Counted from the first letter of the stretch, positions 15,665 to 30,626 are shown. The stretch is DNA of 64,000 nt from Terribacillus saccharophilus (GCA_900110015.1 FOCD01000002.1:434001-498000); one strand, 5' to 3'. Notes: generated by a model from the letters alone, not told the origin. Program-made: numbers and translations.

Positions 15665-17290
15665 TTATTCAATATCCGCCCATTTCAACTCCAAGTAGCC
15701 TACTGGGTGCATGATGACATTCTTTACATTCGTCTTTTGCAAGTACACATGCTGGTAGAAATGAAGCGGTACGATCGGCATTTCATCCATCAAGATTTTC
15801 TCTGCTTCCATCAGCATCTCGTAACGTGCTGTCTCATCACTTTGTGTTTTTGAGTCAGCAATCAGCTTATCGTACTCTTCATTGGACCAGCCAGTACGGT
15901 TAGAAGAGGATTCAGTTGTAAAGCTCTCCAGGAAGTTAACAGGATCACCATAATCCGCTAAGAAAGATCCGCGGAACAATTGGTAGACAAGTTTTGTCTG
16001 CTCTTCACTGAATACACTAGATTCGACTGTCTGCAATGTTACATCGACGCCTAAGTTTTCGGAAAGCATATTTTGCACGCCTTCTGCCAAGCGTTCATTT
16101 TCTGTATTTGTACCGTATGTCAGTGTTACAGCAGGCAGCTCATCCCAGCCTTCTTCCTGCATGCCTTCTTCGAGAAGTTTCTTAGCTTCGGCTGTATCAT
16201 CTTGTACAAGATCACCATTTTCTTCACGGAAATCGCCGCCATCTGGTGTTTCAAAGCCATATGGTACAAAGCCGCGAGCAGGCTGTTCACCAATACCACG
16301 GACAAACTCAACGATATCATCGCGGTTCATCGCCATTGCGAAAGCTTTACGGACCTTTTCATTCGTAAATGGTTCTTTTTGTACATTAAAGCGGAGGAAT
16401 TGGTCACCGGCCTGTACCTCGGTTACCAGTTCATCACTTTCCATCAGTTCCTTCGCATTATCTGCTGGGATGGAGGATCTGTCCAAGTCACCGCTTTGAT
16501 ACATTTGATACTCTGTATTCCGGTCTGCAACCATTGCCCAGTTCACTTGATCAAGTTTCACAGTGTCAGCGTCCCAATATTCCGGGTTTTTGATCATGAT
16601 CAGTTCTTTGTCATGCGACCAGCTGTCGATTTTGAATGGTCCGTTGCTCACATATGTGTCTGCTTCGGAGAACCATTCTGGATTTTCTTCTGCTACCTTT
16701 TCATTAACTGGGAAGAAAGCAGGGTTAGTCAATAAGTTTAGGAAGTATCCAGTTGGTGCTGTAAGTGTCACCTTGAACGTCTTTTCGTCGACTGCTTCAA
16801 TACCAACATCATCCGCACTGCCTTCTCCGCTGTTATACGCTTCGGCTCCTTCGATCACATATGCAAGGAATGCCGGCTGATAAGCCTGTTCCGGATCCAG
16901 CATATGCTTCCATGCGTAGACAAAATCATTGGCTGTAACATCATCACCATTGGACCACTTGGCATCGGCACGCAGATGGAATGTATACTCCTTACCGTCC
17001 TCACTAACATCCCAACTCTCTGCAATCGCTGCTTGTGGCTGGTGACTTTCATCAAGACGAGTCAGTCCTTCCATCAAGTTGTTGACCATAACCCAAGATA
17101 CGCTGTCAAAACCTTCTGGAGGATCAAGGGATGTAGGCTCCTGGCCGTTATTAAGGCGAAGTACTTTCTTGTCTTCTCCTTCTTCACCACCGCCGCTTCC
17201 GCCGGCACTGTTATTGGCTGTACATGCAGAAAGTAAAAGGACTAATGCAGCAAGACAAGCAATCATAGATAATTTCCAGTTTCTATTCAT
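15665..17290 (-). CDS. dppE: Dipeptide/oligopeptide-binding lipoprotein DppE
   Basis: 541 residues. The N terminus is a lipoprotein signal with lipobox LLSAC (Cys23), followed by a Gly/Ser/Glu-rich linker and an SBP_bac_5 domain (about 45-530). It captures peptides outside the membrane and hands them to the DppBC permease. In B. subtilis DppE is also able to bind murein tripeptide, which fits with the muropeptide enzymes downstream. An AGGGGG-type ribosome binding site precedes the ATG. It lies 24 bases after dppD. Confidence 0.93.
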   Translation of the reverse strand: MNRNWKLSMIACLAALVLLLSACTANNSAGGSGGGEEGEDKKVLRLNNGQEPTSLDPPEGFDSVSWVMVNNLMEGLTRLDESHQPQAAIAESWDVSEDGKEYTFHLRADAKWSNGDDVTANDFVYAWKHMLDPEQAYQPAFLAYVIEGAEAYNSGEGSADDVGIEAVDEKTFKVTLTAPTGYFLNLLTNPAFFPVNEKVAEENPEWFSEADTYVSNGPFKIDSWSHDKELIMIKNPEYWDADTVKLDQVNWAMVADRNTEYQMYQSGDLDRSSIPADNAKELMESDELVTEVQAGDQFLRFNVQKEPFTNEKVRKAFAMAMNRDDIVEFVRGIGEQPARGFVPYGFETPDGGDFREENGDLVQDDTAEAKKLLEEGMQEEGWDELPAVTLTYGTNTENERLAEGVQNMLSENLGVDVTLQTVESSVFSEEQTKLVYQLFRGSFLADYGDPVNFLESFTTESSSNRTGWSNEEYDKLIADSKTQSDETARYEMLMEAEKILMDEMPIVPLHFYQHVYLQKTNVKNVIMHPVGYLELKWADIE

Positions 17291-17314
17291 CTCTTTTCCC
17301 CCTTAAAAATTTGA

Positions 17315-18304
17315 TCAGACTGGCTGCCGTTTGGCTCGTGCATCCTGCAGCCAGCATTCCACCTGATGTGATTCGGAAAGATAGCTGGTGACAGGATGCA
17401 CATTCGCGCACACCTGCATCGCATGCGCACAACGCGCAGTAAATGGACAGCCTTGCGGCGGTGCAAACAAATCCGGCGGTGTTCCGTCGATCGGCTGCAA
17501 AATACCTTCTTTCATATCCAGACGCGGCACAGATTGCAGCAACCCTATCGTATACGGGTGCTGCGGATGATAAAAGATATCATCTTTATCACCGGTCTCT
17601 ATGATTTTTCCCCCATACATAACTGCGACCCGATCCGCAACCCGGGCAACGACCCCAAGATCATGAGTGACAAGAATGATAGACACACCTGTTTTTTCTT
17701 GGATCTCTTTGAACAGCTCCATGATTTGCGCCTGGATAGTCACATCAAGTGCTGTCGTCGGTTCATCAGCGATGAGCAAATCCGGTTCACAGATCAGCGC
17801 CATAGCAATGACAATTCGCTGTCGCATCCCGCCGCTGAATTGATGCGGGTATTGCTTCAGCCGGCTCTCCGGATTGGCTATACCGACAAGACCGAGCATT
17901 TCCAAGGCCTTTGCCTTCGCTTCAGCTGAACCCACTGACGTATGCTGCTTCAGTCCTTCCGTCAGCTGATCACCTACAGTCAAGGTCGGATTGAGCGCAG
18001 TCATTGGATCCTGGAAGATCATTGAGATGTCGACACCACGGATAGCACGCATTTCCTTTTTCGATGTTTTTACAAGATCCTTGCCTTTGAAACGGATAGA
18101 ACCTCGGACGATCTTTCCTGAAGGAGATGGAATGAGCTGCATGATGCTGTTGCTCGTCACGCTTTTTCCGCTGCCGGATTCCCCTACAATCGCCAGCGTT
18201 TCTCCTTTGTTTAAATAAAGATTCACACCTCTGACAGCCTGGACAGTTCCGCCATATGTCGAGAAATGCACATGTAAGTCATCAATTTCAAGTATCTTTT
18301 CCAT
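17315..18304 (-). CDS. dppD: Dipeptide ABC transporter ATPase DppD
   Basis: 329 residues with Walker A GESGSGKS (about 41-48), the ABC signature FSGGMRQR, Walker [14 protein letters not shown]-loop VTHD and the C-terminal oligopeptide extension containing a cysteine cluster (GCPFTARC...C...C) that in this family can hold an Fe-S centre. It energises peptide uptake. OppD/DppD ATPases normally pair with an OppF/DppF partner; no second ATPase gene is present in the operon, so the partner must be encoded elsewhere or the protein acts as a homodimer (inference). Confidence 0.93.
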   Translation of the reverse strand: MEKILEIDDLHVHFSTYGGTVQAVRGVNLYLNKGETLAIVGESGSGKSVTSNSIMQLIPSPSGKIVRGSIRFKGKDLVKTSKKEMRAIRGVDISMIFQDPMTALNPTLTVGDQLTEGLKQHTSVGSAEAKAKALEMLGLVGIANPESRLKQYPHQFSGGMRQRIVIAMALICEPDLLIADEPTTALDVTIQAQIMELFKEIQEKTGVSIILVTHDLGVVARVADRVAVMYGGKIIETGDKDDIFYHPQHPYTIGLLQSVPRLDMKEGILQPIDGTPPDLFAPPQGCPFTARCAHAMQVCANVHPVTSYLSESHQVECWLQDARAKRQPV

Positions 18305-18308
18305 TCTG

Positions 18309-19262
18309 TCACCTCCTCAGCTTCGGATCGAATGCATCCCGTAAGCCATCACCCAGTACATTGAAGGCGAACATTGTTAAACTGATGAACAATGCCGGGA
18401 AGAACAACAGCCACCAATCTCCAGAAAGAATAGCAGACAGACCATCATTGGCCATAGATCCCCAGCTCGCATTTGGCGCCTGTATACCAAGACCTAGAAA
18501 GCTAAGGAAAGCTTCTGCGAAGATTGCAGATGGCACAGTCAACGTGATTTGCACGATGATCGGCCCCATCGTATTCGGCAGTAAGTTCTTGCGGATGATT
18601 CGACCGGTACTTGCTCCTAATGTTTTGGATGCAAGTACATATTCATGGTTGCGCAGCTGCATCACCTGGCCACGAACGATCCTTGCCATCCCGATCCAGC
18701 CAGTGATAGTCAAAGCCACAATGATTGTGAACAAACTTGGTCCCATTACAACTAGGAGCAGAATTACGACAAGCAGATGCGGCAATCCGTAAAGTACTTC
18801 AATGATGCGCATCATGACACTGTCAGTACGTCCGCCTTTGTAACCAGCAACACCGCCATAGATGATTCCGATAAAGAAATCGATCAGAGCAGCAGCTACT
18901 CCGACAAACAACGAAACACGCGCTCCGTGCCAAAGGCGGGTGAATACATCACGCCCCAAATTATCAGTGCCGAACCAGTGTGCTGCCGATGGTGCCAGGT
19001 TCTGGTTCCGTAACGCCCCTTCTGAAATGGAATAGGGCGAGAATATCGGAGCGAAAACTGCTGCTAGGATTAAGACGATTAAAAAGAATAATCCAGTAAT
19101 GGCTAGCCGGTTTTGCTTTAATCGCAGCCAAGCATCTTTGTAAAAGGACAAACTCGGACGGGCTACTTCTTCCGCTTTGTTTAGATCCTTCTCTATCGGC
19201 TGGAACCAATCATCTGGTATCTGCTGTCCAGTCGTATCAATTGGTCTATTATGATATTCCAT
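18309..19262 (-). CDS. dppC: Dipeptide ABC transporter permease DppC
   Basis: 317 residues: an N-terminal OppC_N segment with one transmembrane helix, the WFGTDNLGRDVFTRLWHG motif, and a BPD_transp_1 domain with about five more helices and the EAA loop (ASTGRIIRKNLLPNTMG region). It forms half of the membrane channel with DppB. Its start lies 1 base from the dppB... side of the operon with close spacing throughout, consistent with a single transcript. Confidence 0.95.
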   Translation of the reverse strand: MEYHNRPIDTTGQQIPDDWFQPIEKDLNKAEEVARPSLSFYKDAWLRLKQNRLAITGLFFLIVLILAAVFAPIFSPYSISEGALRNQNLAPSAAHWFGTDNLGRDVFTRLWHGARVSLFVGVAAALIDFFIGIIYGGVAGYKGGRTDSVMMRIIEVLYGLPHLLVVILLLVVMGPSLFTIIVALTITGWIGMARIVRGQVMQLRNHEYVLASKTLGASTGRIIRKNLLPNTMGPIIVQITLTVPSAIFAEAFLSFLGLGIQAPNASWGSMANDGLSAILSGDWWLLFFPALFISLTMFAFNVLGDGLRDAFDPKLRR

Positions 19263-19263
19263 A

Positions 19264-20199
19264 TCAGCTGCCTCCTTTTTTGTGCAGCTTGATTCTCGGA
19301 TCTAAGATGCTGTAAACGATATCGACTAGGAAAAGCATGAAAATGAGAAAGGCACTGTAGAAAACAGTCGTTCCCATAATGACCGGATAATCACGGTTAT
19401 TGATACTTTCAACAAAATACTTTCCCATACCAGGTATGGCAAAAATACGTTCAATGACGAATGTACCTGTCAGAATAGCAGCAACCAATGTTCCAAGAAT
19501 AGTTACTACCGGCATCAGCGCATTACGTAAGGCATGCTTGATGACTATTTTGGCTGGTGACAAGCCTTTTGCCCGTGCGGTCTTGATATAATCCTGAGTC
19601 AAAACCTCGAGCATGCTGGATCTTGTTAAACGGGCAATGATAGCTGTAGGTCCTGTCGCCAAAGCAATGATCGGCATGATCATATGCATCGGTGAAGACC
19701 ATGTAGCTGCTGGCAGCAGCTGCAGATTTACAGCCAGCTGTTGAATCAGCAGTGTTGCTAAAATGAAGTTTGGTATGGAAATACCTAATACGGCCAGTGT
19801 CATCGCTATATAATCTATAATGCCGTTATGTTTCAAAGCGGCCAGGACACCTAATGTAATACCGGAAATAAGGGCGATTGTAATTGTCCACATACCGAGC
19901 TCTGCTGATATCGGGAACCCGCGGCCAAGCAAATCATTCACCGTTTCAGTCGGCTGCTTGATAGACGGACCGAAATCAAATGTTGCCAAGGATTTGAGCC
20001 AGATACCATATTGAACGATCATTGGCTCATCCAAATGGTAATGTGCATTCAAGTTTTCCTGAACAGCTTCACTCGTGCTCCGATCCTGTGTTGTGAACGG
20101 ATTCCCTGGAATGCTGTGCATCAGGATGAATGTCAGTGTCGCGATAACGAAGATGGTTGCTATCATAATTACAAAACGGCGAATCAGATATATCGCCAT
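19264..20199 (-). CDS. dppB: Dipeptide ABC transporter permease DppB
   Basis: 311 residues with six transmembrane helices. It begins MAIYLIRRFVIMIATIFVIA, the usual DppB/OppB opening, has the HSIPGNPF segment near 29-36 and an EAA-type loop (YIKTARAKGLSPAKIVIKHALRNALMP) for contact with the ATPase. It is the partner of DppC and sits one base upstream of dppC on the transcript. It starts 12 bases after dppA. Confidence 0.95.
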   Translation of the reverse strand: MAIYLIRRFVIMIATIFVIATLTFILMHSIPGNPFTTQDRSTSEAVQENLNAHYHLDEPMIVQYGIWLKSLATFDFGPSIKQPTETVNDLLGRGFPISAELGMWTITIALISGITLGVLAALKHNGIIDYIAMTLAVLGISIPNFILATLLIQQLAVNLQLLPAATWSSPMHMIMPIIALATGPTAIIARLTRSSMLEVLTQDYIKTARAKGLSPAKIVIKHALRNALMPVVTILGTLVAAILTGTFVIERIFAIPGMGKYFVESINNRDYPVIMGTTVFYSAFLIFMLFLVDIVYSILDPRIKLHKKGGS

Positions 20200-20211
20200 A
20201 AGCTGTCACTC

Positions 20212-21036
20212 CTAACTGAAGGTCGTATGCATGGCAAGCTCTGTCATGACGAGCATCGCACGATACGCTTCGATGATGTCTTTGGCAGGAAAAGCGACTA
20301 TGGTTGTACCTGGCTCAATATAAGTACCTGGCATCAAATGGGCCCATTCCGCCTGTCCATAGTTGGTGAATTCGATCCGCAGGACAATTTTTTCCGGCGG
20401 AACGAGCGGTTCTGCTAGTGCCACTCTCTCCATCGCTTCTTTCACCTTTTCATGAAGAAGCTTGCTTGCTTTTTTTGGTGTCAGCGTCAAGACTGCAGAG
20501 CGGGATAATGTCTGTTTGACTGGTGCTGTTACAACTCCTGGAATAAGCTGCTCTGCCTCCAAACATGCTTGATCATCACCTGCGACCAATAAGACCGGCA
20601 CACCGTAATGACCAGCAACATAAGCGTTGAAACCCAGTTCTCCAATCGGCTCATCATTCAGGAAAAAGTTACGAACCCCATGAATCATGCTATGGGACAT
20701 GACCCCGAACTGTCCTGCTCTCGCGTGATACCCAGAAAACATTACTCCTGAAAAGCTCGCATCCAGACTTTGCATCATTGAAAGCGGTTTCACTTCACCA
20801 GATATCAAATAAGCCTCTTCATGTAATTCTTCTACCAATAAGTTGTTCATTTTAGAATGGCTGTCGTTGACAAGAACATATTCTGCACCTGCATCCATCG
20901 CCGCATCAATGATGCTATTCGTTTCTGCTGTCATAATCCGTCTTGCCCGTTCATAATTATGTTTTGAGCTGTCCACATATGTATAGTCCGGTAAACCGAC
21001 GACTCCTTCCATGTCTACCGATAGGTATAATTTCAT
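20212..21036 (-). CDS. dppA: D-aminopeptidase DppA (peptidase M55)
   Basis: 274 residues from the ATG at 21036, which follows GAGAGGGG; a longer frame upstream is not preceded by a site. Zinc ligands of the M55 family are all present at the same numbers as in B. subtilis DppA: Asp8 and Glu10 (SVDMEG), His60 (NDSH), His104 (GYHA) and Glu133 (IGELG). The enzyme forms a decameric ring and removes N-terminal D-amino acids such as D-Ala from short peptides. As first gene of the operon it links D-amino acid peptides to the transporter and the murein recycling enzymes downstream. Confidence 0.95.
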   Translation of the reverse strand: MKLYLSVDMEGVVGLPDYTYVDSSKHNYERARRIMTAETNSIIDAAMDAGAEYVLVNDSHSKMNNLLVEELHEEAYLISGEVKPLSMMQSLDASFSGVMFSGYHARAGQFGVMSHSMIHGVRNFFLNDEPIGELGFNAYVAGHYGVPVLLVAGDDQACLEAEQLIPGVVTAPVKQTLSRSAVLTLTPKKASKLLHEKVKEAMERVALAEPLVPPEKIVLRIEFTNYGQAEWAHLMPGTYIEPGTTIVAFPAKDIIEAYRAMLVMTELAMHTTFS

Positions 21037-21071
21037 CCTACCCCTCTCTTCCGAACTTTCTATATTAGTTG

Positions 21072-21090
21072 AATTTTCTAAATAATTATA
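21072..21090 (-). promoter_or_regulatory. CodY-box-like sequence and -10 upstream of dppA
   Basis: ATTATTTAGAAAATT (21086-21072, minus strand) matches 12 of 15 positions of the CodY box AATTTTCWGAAAATT. It overlaps the end of a TATAAT (21085-21090) and the likely transcription start; the -35 is weak. The B. subtilis dpp operon is repressed by CodY, so a repressor site here is plausible. Confidence 0.5.
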
Positions 21091-21155
21091 GCATAGCCGT
21101 ATACGCTTAGGAAGAAGAATTACCAATTTGTAGGGAAGAGTTTCTTACAAAGACA

Positions 21156-21188
21156 TAAAAAAATAAGCCCCTTTGCAAAGGGACTTAT
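21156..21188 (-). terminator. murAA terminator
   Basis: Minus strand ATAAGTCCCTTT / AAAGGGGCTTAT hairpin with seven T, just downstream of the murAA stop and upstream of the dpp promoter. Confidence 0.93.
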
Positions 21189-21199
21189 CCTTAATAACC

Positions 21200-22507
21200 T
21201 TAATATGTTGATGATTCTTCCATTGTAGCCGCTGCTTCTTCGAACACTTCGTCATTAACGCGTTCGATGTCTGCACCTAGTTCTGCTAATTTACCATGGA
21301 AATTCACATAACCTCGATCCAAATGCTTAAGCTCTGTAACACGCGTATAACCATCTGCAATTAATCCTGCCAGAATTAGAGCTGCTCCAGCACGCAAATC
21401 AGTTGCAGCTACTTCAGCGCCTTGCATGTTTGTTGGACCTTCCATAATGACACTGCGACCTTCGATTTTAATTTTTGCATTCATGCGACGGAATTCCTCC
21501 ACATGCATGAAGCGATTCTCGAATACTGTTTCTGTAATGATGCTGGTGCCTTCTGCACATAGCATCAAAGCCATCATCTGTGACTGCATATCTGTCGGGA
21601 ATCCTGGGTGTGGCAACGTCTTAACATCTGTCGCTGTCAATTTGTCAGGACCGATAACACGAATGCCATTTGCTTCTTCCTTGATGATAACACCCATTTC
21701 TTCCATTTTGGCAGCTGCTGCACGCACATGCTCCATTTCGATGCCTTCAATCAGTACATCACCTTTCGTGATTGCGGCTGCAACCATGAAAGTACCAGCT
21801 TCGATACGGTCTGCAATCATAACATGCTCAGCGCCTGATAGTTCTTCGACACCTTCAATGCGGATTGTTTCTGTACCAGCGCCAACGATTTTAGCACCCA
21901 TCGCATTCAGATAGTTTGCTAGATCAACAATCTCTGGCTCTTTCGCACAGTTTTCAAGAATAGTTGTTCCATCAGCTAGTGCGGCTGCTGTGATGATGTT
22001 CTCTGTTGCACCTACACTAGGTACATCCAGATATATTTTAGCGCCCTGCAGGCGTCCTTCAGTACGTAATTCTACAAAACCGTTGCCGACCTGTACACTT
22101 GCTCCCATCGCTTCGAACCCTTTCAGGTGCTGGTCGATTGGTCGGGAACCGATTGCACAACCACCCGGCAGTGCCACTTTCGCATGACCGAAACGTGCCA
22201 ACAATGGACCTAAAACCAATACAGATGCACGCATCTTCCGAACATACTCGAAAGGCGCTTCTGTCGTCATTTGCTTTGTAGCATCGACAGTAATCGTTCC
22301 ATTGCCGAATACTACTTCAGCACCCATGCTGCGCAACACTTCATTGATGGTAAATACATCAGCTAAAGCCGGGACATTATGAATAACACTTTTTCCTTTA
22401 CTTGCAACTATACTTGCTGCGATGACAGGCAGTACGGCATTCTTCGCACCTTCGACCTTGACAGATCCTTTAAGCTGCCTTCCACCACGGACGATGATTT
22501 TTTCCAA
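21200..22507 (-). CDS. murAA: UDP-N-acetylglucosamine 1-carboxyvinyltransferase, MurAA
   Basis: 435 residues, EPSP-synthase fold of two inverse alpha/beta domains. The catalytic Cys is in [18 protein letters not shown] (about residue 117), and the KAEGAKNA-like N terminus ([14 protein letters not shown]) binds UDP-GlcNAc. It adds enolpyruvate from PEP to UDP-GlcNAc, the first committed step of peptidoglycan precursor synthesis and the target of fosfomycin. Assigned as MurAA from its neighbours (ywmB and the atp operon upstream), as in B. subtilis. A second paralogue (murAB) is at 48254. Confidence 0.96.
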   Translation of the reverse strand: MEKIIVRGGRQLKGSVKVEGAKNAVLPVIAASIVASKGKSVIHNVPALADVFTINEVLRSMGAEVVFGNGTITVDATKQMTTEAPFEYVRKMRASVLVLGPLLARFGHAKVALPGGCAIGSRPIDQHLKGFEAMGASVQVGNGFVELRTEGRLQGAKIYLDVPSVGATENIITAAALADGTTILENCAKEPEIVDLANYLNAMGAKIVGAGTETIRIEGVEELSGAEHVMIADRIEAGTFMVAAAITKGDVLIEGIEMEHVRAAAAKMEEMGVIIKEEANGIRVIGPDKLTATDVKTLPHPGFPTDMQSQMMALMLCAEGTSIITETVFENRFMHVEEFRRMNAKIKIEGRSVIMEGPTNMQGAEVAATDLRAGAALILAGLIADGYTRVTELKHLDRGYVNFHGKLAELGADIERVNDEVFEEAAATMEESSTY

Positions 22508-22540
22508 GTTACATTCTCCTCCGCGTCCAATTTCACTATA

Positions 22541-23248
22541 TTAATATTCAGTCGTTATGATAGGCGTTCCTACAGTTACGGTTGATTGCCCATTCCCATC
22601 ATGCAGCGCAAGCTGTATATTCATGTTGTCTGCTAAGGAACGGCTGGCTTTCAATTGTGTTGTATATCCTGTTGTCGTAGTGTAAACGTTATCTTGCATA
22701 TTCGTTAGTGGTTGAACATCTAATTTTTCCATGACATTCTGAAACAAAATACCACCGCTTATTTTATCACCGAAACCCGCTTTGAGACAAGCGAATTTTG
22801 TCGCATTATATGTGAAAAATCGCGATTGGGCAGCAGTTGTCATGTCTTGGACAGATTGTTGTACCTTTTCTGTCCATTTTGAACCAGAAATAGTATAGAT
22901 GACTTCAGCCTGGTATTCCTTATCTGTAGGTACTACCAACAATATACGTTCGGCAATGGTATTTTGTTTATGGGGGGTATGTACCATTAATTTTGTAGCT
23001 TTTTCCGTTTTTTCTTCTACAATAGTTCCTGCTTTATTCAAATCCACCAATTTCCCCTTGATATCGTCCCGGGAAATTGTCTCTCGTATTGTGATGTCAA
23101 AGGACATAAGCTCGGTCCCTTCACTTTCCAATACATCATACATACGTTCTACATCTTTTGTTACGTCAGAGCCTGCTGCCCCATAAGACTCTAAACTATT
23201 ACCTAATAGCATAATGATAACTACGATTAATCCAAGATAATGTTTCAT
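22541..23248 (-). CDS. ywmB: YwmB family secreted/membrane-anchored protein
   Basis: 235 residues with an N-terminal hydrophobic signal (HYLGLIVVIIMLLGNSLESYGAAG) and an alpha/beta domain of the YwmB family (DUF1779, a TATA-box-binding-protein-like fold by structure, not a transcription factor). Function is unknown. Position between murAA and the small DUF1146 gene next to atpC is conserved in Bacillus. The GGGGAGAAAG site precedes the ATG. Confidence 0.88.
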   Translation of the reverse strand: MKHYLGLIVVIIMLLGNSLESYGAAGSDVTKDVERMYDVLESEGTELMSFDITIRETISRDDIKGKLVDLNKAGTIVEEKTEKATKLMVHTPHKQNTIAERILLVVPTDKEYQAEVIYTISGSKWTEKVQQSVQDMTTAAQSRFFTYNATKFACLKAGFGDKISGGILFQNVMEKLDVQPLTNMQDNVYTTTTGYTTQLKASRSLADNMNIQLALHDGNGQSTVTVGTPIITTEY

Positions 23249-23326
23249 TTTTCTTTCTCCCCTGTCCGACCATTTTAGAAACAGTATGAACAGAGATGAA
23301 AAAGCTTATACATGTATGCTAGATTA

Positions 23327-23560
23327 CTAGAGTAGATACTGGAGCTGTTTGGTCCAGCTTACTAGTTGAAGGAATACGTTACTTACCGTTGTTCCGATAA
23401 CTATCGTGAGAAAAATAAGCAGCATCCGGGCTTCGAATACTTTCCCTTTCTTTATTAATGCATCTACATTGACCCCCATTAATATACGCCAAGTAATTGC
23501 CATAAAAGCAATGTGGGAAACTATACCCAGCATCGCATCCTGCCCTATTACCGAAAACAT
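23327..23560 (-). CDS. ywzB: DUF1146 family small membrane protein (YwzB-like)
   Basis: 77 residues from the ATG at 23560, which has AAGGAG nine bases upstream; the longer frame to 23611 has none. Two hydrophobic segments (about 8-27 and 46-68) flank a short Lys-rich loop (ALIKKGKVFEAR). DUF1146 proteins of this size lie between ywmB and atpC in many Bacillaceae. The role is unknown. Confidence 0.82.
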   Translation of the reverse strand: MFSVIGQDAMLGIVSHIAFMAITWRILMGVNVDALIKKGKVFEARMLLIFLTIVIGTTVSNVFLQLVSWTKQLQYLL

Positions 23561-23714
23561 TGATATACACTCCTTAACGGATAAACAGGCAAATGCGCGC
23601 TCTGTAGCCACATAATACCTTGTTATCCTATTTTCCGTACTATTAAACGCGTTTCCTTCAAATTATAACGGCATTTGCTATGCGCCGCCATTATTATTGC
23701 CCAGGAAATGAAAT

Positions 23715-23750
23715 AATAAAAAAACAGCATTCCTTGTCGGAATGCTGTTT
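23715..23750 (-). terminator. atp operon terminator
   Basis: Minus strand AAACAGCATTCC / GGAATGCTGTTT with a five-base loop and seven T, right after the atpC stop codon. Confidence 0.95.
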
Positions 23751-23753
23751 TAA

Positions 23754-24170
<417 letters not shown>

Positions 24171-24196
24171 CTATCCTACTATTACATGATTGCTGC

Positions 24197-26502
<2,306 letters not shown>

Positions 26503-26540
26503 CTAAGGAATACGTGCAGCATTCCGTAATTTATGAAATG

Positions 26541-28052
<1,512 letters not shown>

Positions 28053-28064
28053 TCACCTCTATCC

Positions 28065-28610
28065 TTATTTGCTCACATTTACTAAATTACGTTCGATACG
28101 AGTCAGCTTGTTTTTAATTGAGCTGTCGTAGATTGTATTGCCAATCCGTACTTTCAAACCACCTTGCAGTGTCGGATCAATCTTGTTATCAATGGAAACA
28201 GCTTGTTTGCCGAGCTTTTTCGCAAATGTCTCTGCAACTGTCTGACGCTCTGCATCGGAAAGCTCACGGACAGAGTAAACTGTCGCTTGTACAGTTCCTT
28301 GCTTATCGTCAAACATTGCTTGGAAAGCATCCGCCACTTGCGGGATACTGCTGATACGTCCAGCATCCAAAAGCAGTTTCAGCGTATTGCGAACTTCAAT
28401 GCTTCCTGCAGCAAAGCTAGTTTCGATCAGTGCTTTCTTTTTATCCAAGCCAATCTTGGGCTCTGAGAGGAACCGGAGGAAAGCAGCATCGTTTTGTGCC
28501 ACTTGCTTCGCTGTGTGCAATTCCGCTCGCACGGTTTCCACGATATCGCGATTCTCTGCTACTTCGAACAGCGCTTCTGCGTATCGTTTTACAATGGTCA
28601 CATCACGCAT
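28065..28610 (-). CDS. atpH: ATP synthase F1 delta subunit
   Basis: 181 residues: N-terminal helical domain (VTIVKRYAEALFEVAE) and the C-terminal conserved G-G-x-x-x-x-I-G-x-x-x-x-D-x-S-(I/V)-x-x-(K/R)-L block (GGLKVRIGNTIYDSSIKNKL). It joins the peripheral stalk to the top of F1. It starts three bases after the atpF stop, indicating coupling. Confidence 0.97.
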   Translation of the reverse strand: MRDVTIVKRYAEALFEVAENRDIVETVRAELHTAKQVAQNDAAFLRFLSEPKIGLDKKKALIETSFAAGSIEVRNTLKLLLDAGRISSIPQVADAFQAMFDDKQGTVQATVYSVRELSDAERQTVAETFAKKLGKQAVSIDNKIDPTLQGGLKVRIGNTIYDSSIKNKLTRIERNLVNVSK

Positions 28611-28613
28611 AGC

Positions 28614-29123
28614 TTATCGCTCCAATTCTTTCACATAGTCACTAATAAGCTTGTCCTGATCGTCGGAAGTAATTTCTTTCTCGATGATTTTGCTTGCGAT
28701 CTGTACGGAAAGGGAAGCCACTTGTGCTTGCAATGCCTGCATTGCTTTTTCCTTTTCGTTAGCGATATCTTCGACCGCTGCGTCTTTCAGGCGCTCAGCT
28801 TCACGGCGCGCAATAGCAATAATTTGCTCTTCCTGTTGCTGTCCCGCTTTTCTTGCTTCCTCTATTATTGCATGTGCTTCCGCACGTGTTTTCTTAAGTT
28901 CTTCAGCGGCTGTTTTCGCTGCTGCTTCAGCATCTTTACGGCTTTGCTCCGCTGCGTCTATTTCACTTGAAATAAACTCTTGGCGATCTTGCATAACTTT
29001 CATTAATGGTTTCCAAGCAAATTTGCCTAAAAGCGCTAGTAAGATGATAAAGCTTATTATCTGAACAAGCATACTGCCTACAGGTGTTCCACCAATAGCA
29101 GCACCGATGATAAGTGTTTGCAA
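28614..29123 (-). CDS. atpF: ATP synthase F0 b subunit
   Basis: 169 residues if started at the TTG at 29123, which has AAAGGAG eight bases upstream; the frame is open 18 bases further but those codons are the ribosome binding site itself. One N-terminal membrane segment (about 15-33) is followed by a long charged coiled coil rich in Ala, Glu and Lys. Two copies form the peripheral stalk. Confidence 0.96.
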   Translation of the reverse strand: MQTLIIGAAIGGTPVGSMLVQIISFIILLALLGKFAWKPLMKVMQDRQEFISSEIDAAEQSRKDAEAAAKTAAEELKKTRAEAHAIIEEARKAGQQQEEQIIAIARREAERLKDAAVEDIANEKEKAMQALQAQVASLSVQIASKIIEKEITSDDQDKLISDYVKELER

Positions 29124-29258
29124 CAGTTCCACTCCTTTCAAGCTTCTAACCTCAGTTACAGTTAAAACGGCTTCTTCCTTTAATCATGACTTACAAAAAG
29201 AATGGCGAATATTCAACAGATAGAATTTCGCCATTCATTCAAATTATAAGGTGAGTAA

Positions 29259-29486
<228 letters not shown>

Positions 29487-29502
29487 TTACATACATTTTT
29501 AA

Positions 29503-30234
<732 letters not shown>

Positions 30235-30254
30235 TTAATTCACCTCTTTCGTTG

Positions 30255-30626
30255 CTAGTCTTTAAGCTTGAATACTAGAGAATCTATTAAGATAACAATG
30301 TAGCAAGTAGCTATTCCTACAGCTACTCCAATAAGATGGAAATACTCTTCAAATCGATGTGCGATTGTAACAGCAAGTATTGCTGCTGCCAATCGGCTAA
30401 AGGTTCCAATTCCGGAAATCCTCTGTTTTTTAGCCGCTGCGTCCACAAACTTTGTAATTTTACTCTGTAGTGACCATAGCATGAAAAGACTAAAAGTGGA
30501 TCCCAAAAGTAGACCGAGGAAAATGCGTTGGTAGTGCGTGAATGCTGCACCTAGTATAAGAATTGCCAGGAGACAAAACATCCATTTTCTTTGTCGAGCG
30601 TCTATCATCTTATTGGTTTGCTGCAT
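30255..30626 (-). CDS. atpI: ATP synthase assembly/accessory protein AtpI
   Basis: 123 residues from the ATG at 30626 (GGGAG eight bases upstream; the ATG 15 bases earlier has no site). Four predicted membrane helices and little sequence constraint, as is normal for AtpI. It is first in the operon and is thought to help c-ring assembly or Mg uptake in Bacillus. Confidence 0.88.
   Translation of the reverse strand: MQQTNKMIDARQRKWMFCLLAILILGAAFTHYQRIFLGLLLGSTFSLFMLWSLQSKITKFVDAAAKKQRISGIGTFSRLAAAILAVTIAHRFEEYFHLIGVAVGIATCYIVILIDSLVFKLKD

Noticed and set aside
21037-21126. Longer N terminus of DppA
   Set aside because: These codons cross the -10 and CodY-like box; zinc ligand numbering agrees with the start at 21036.
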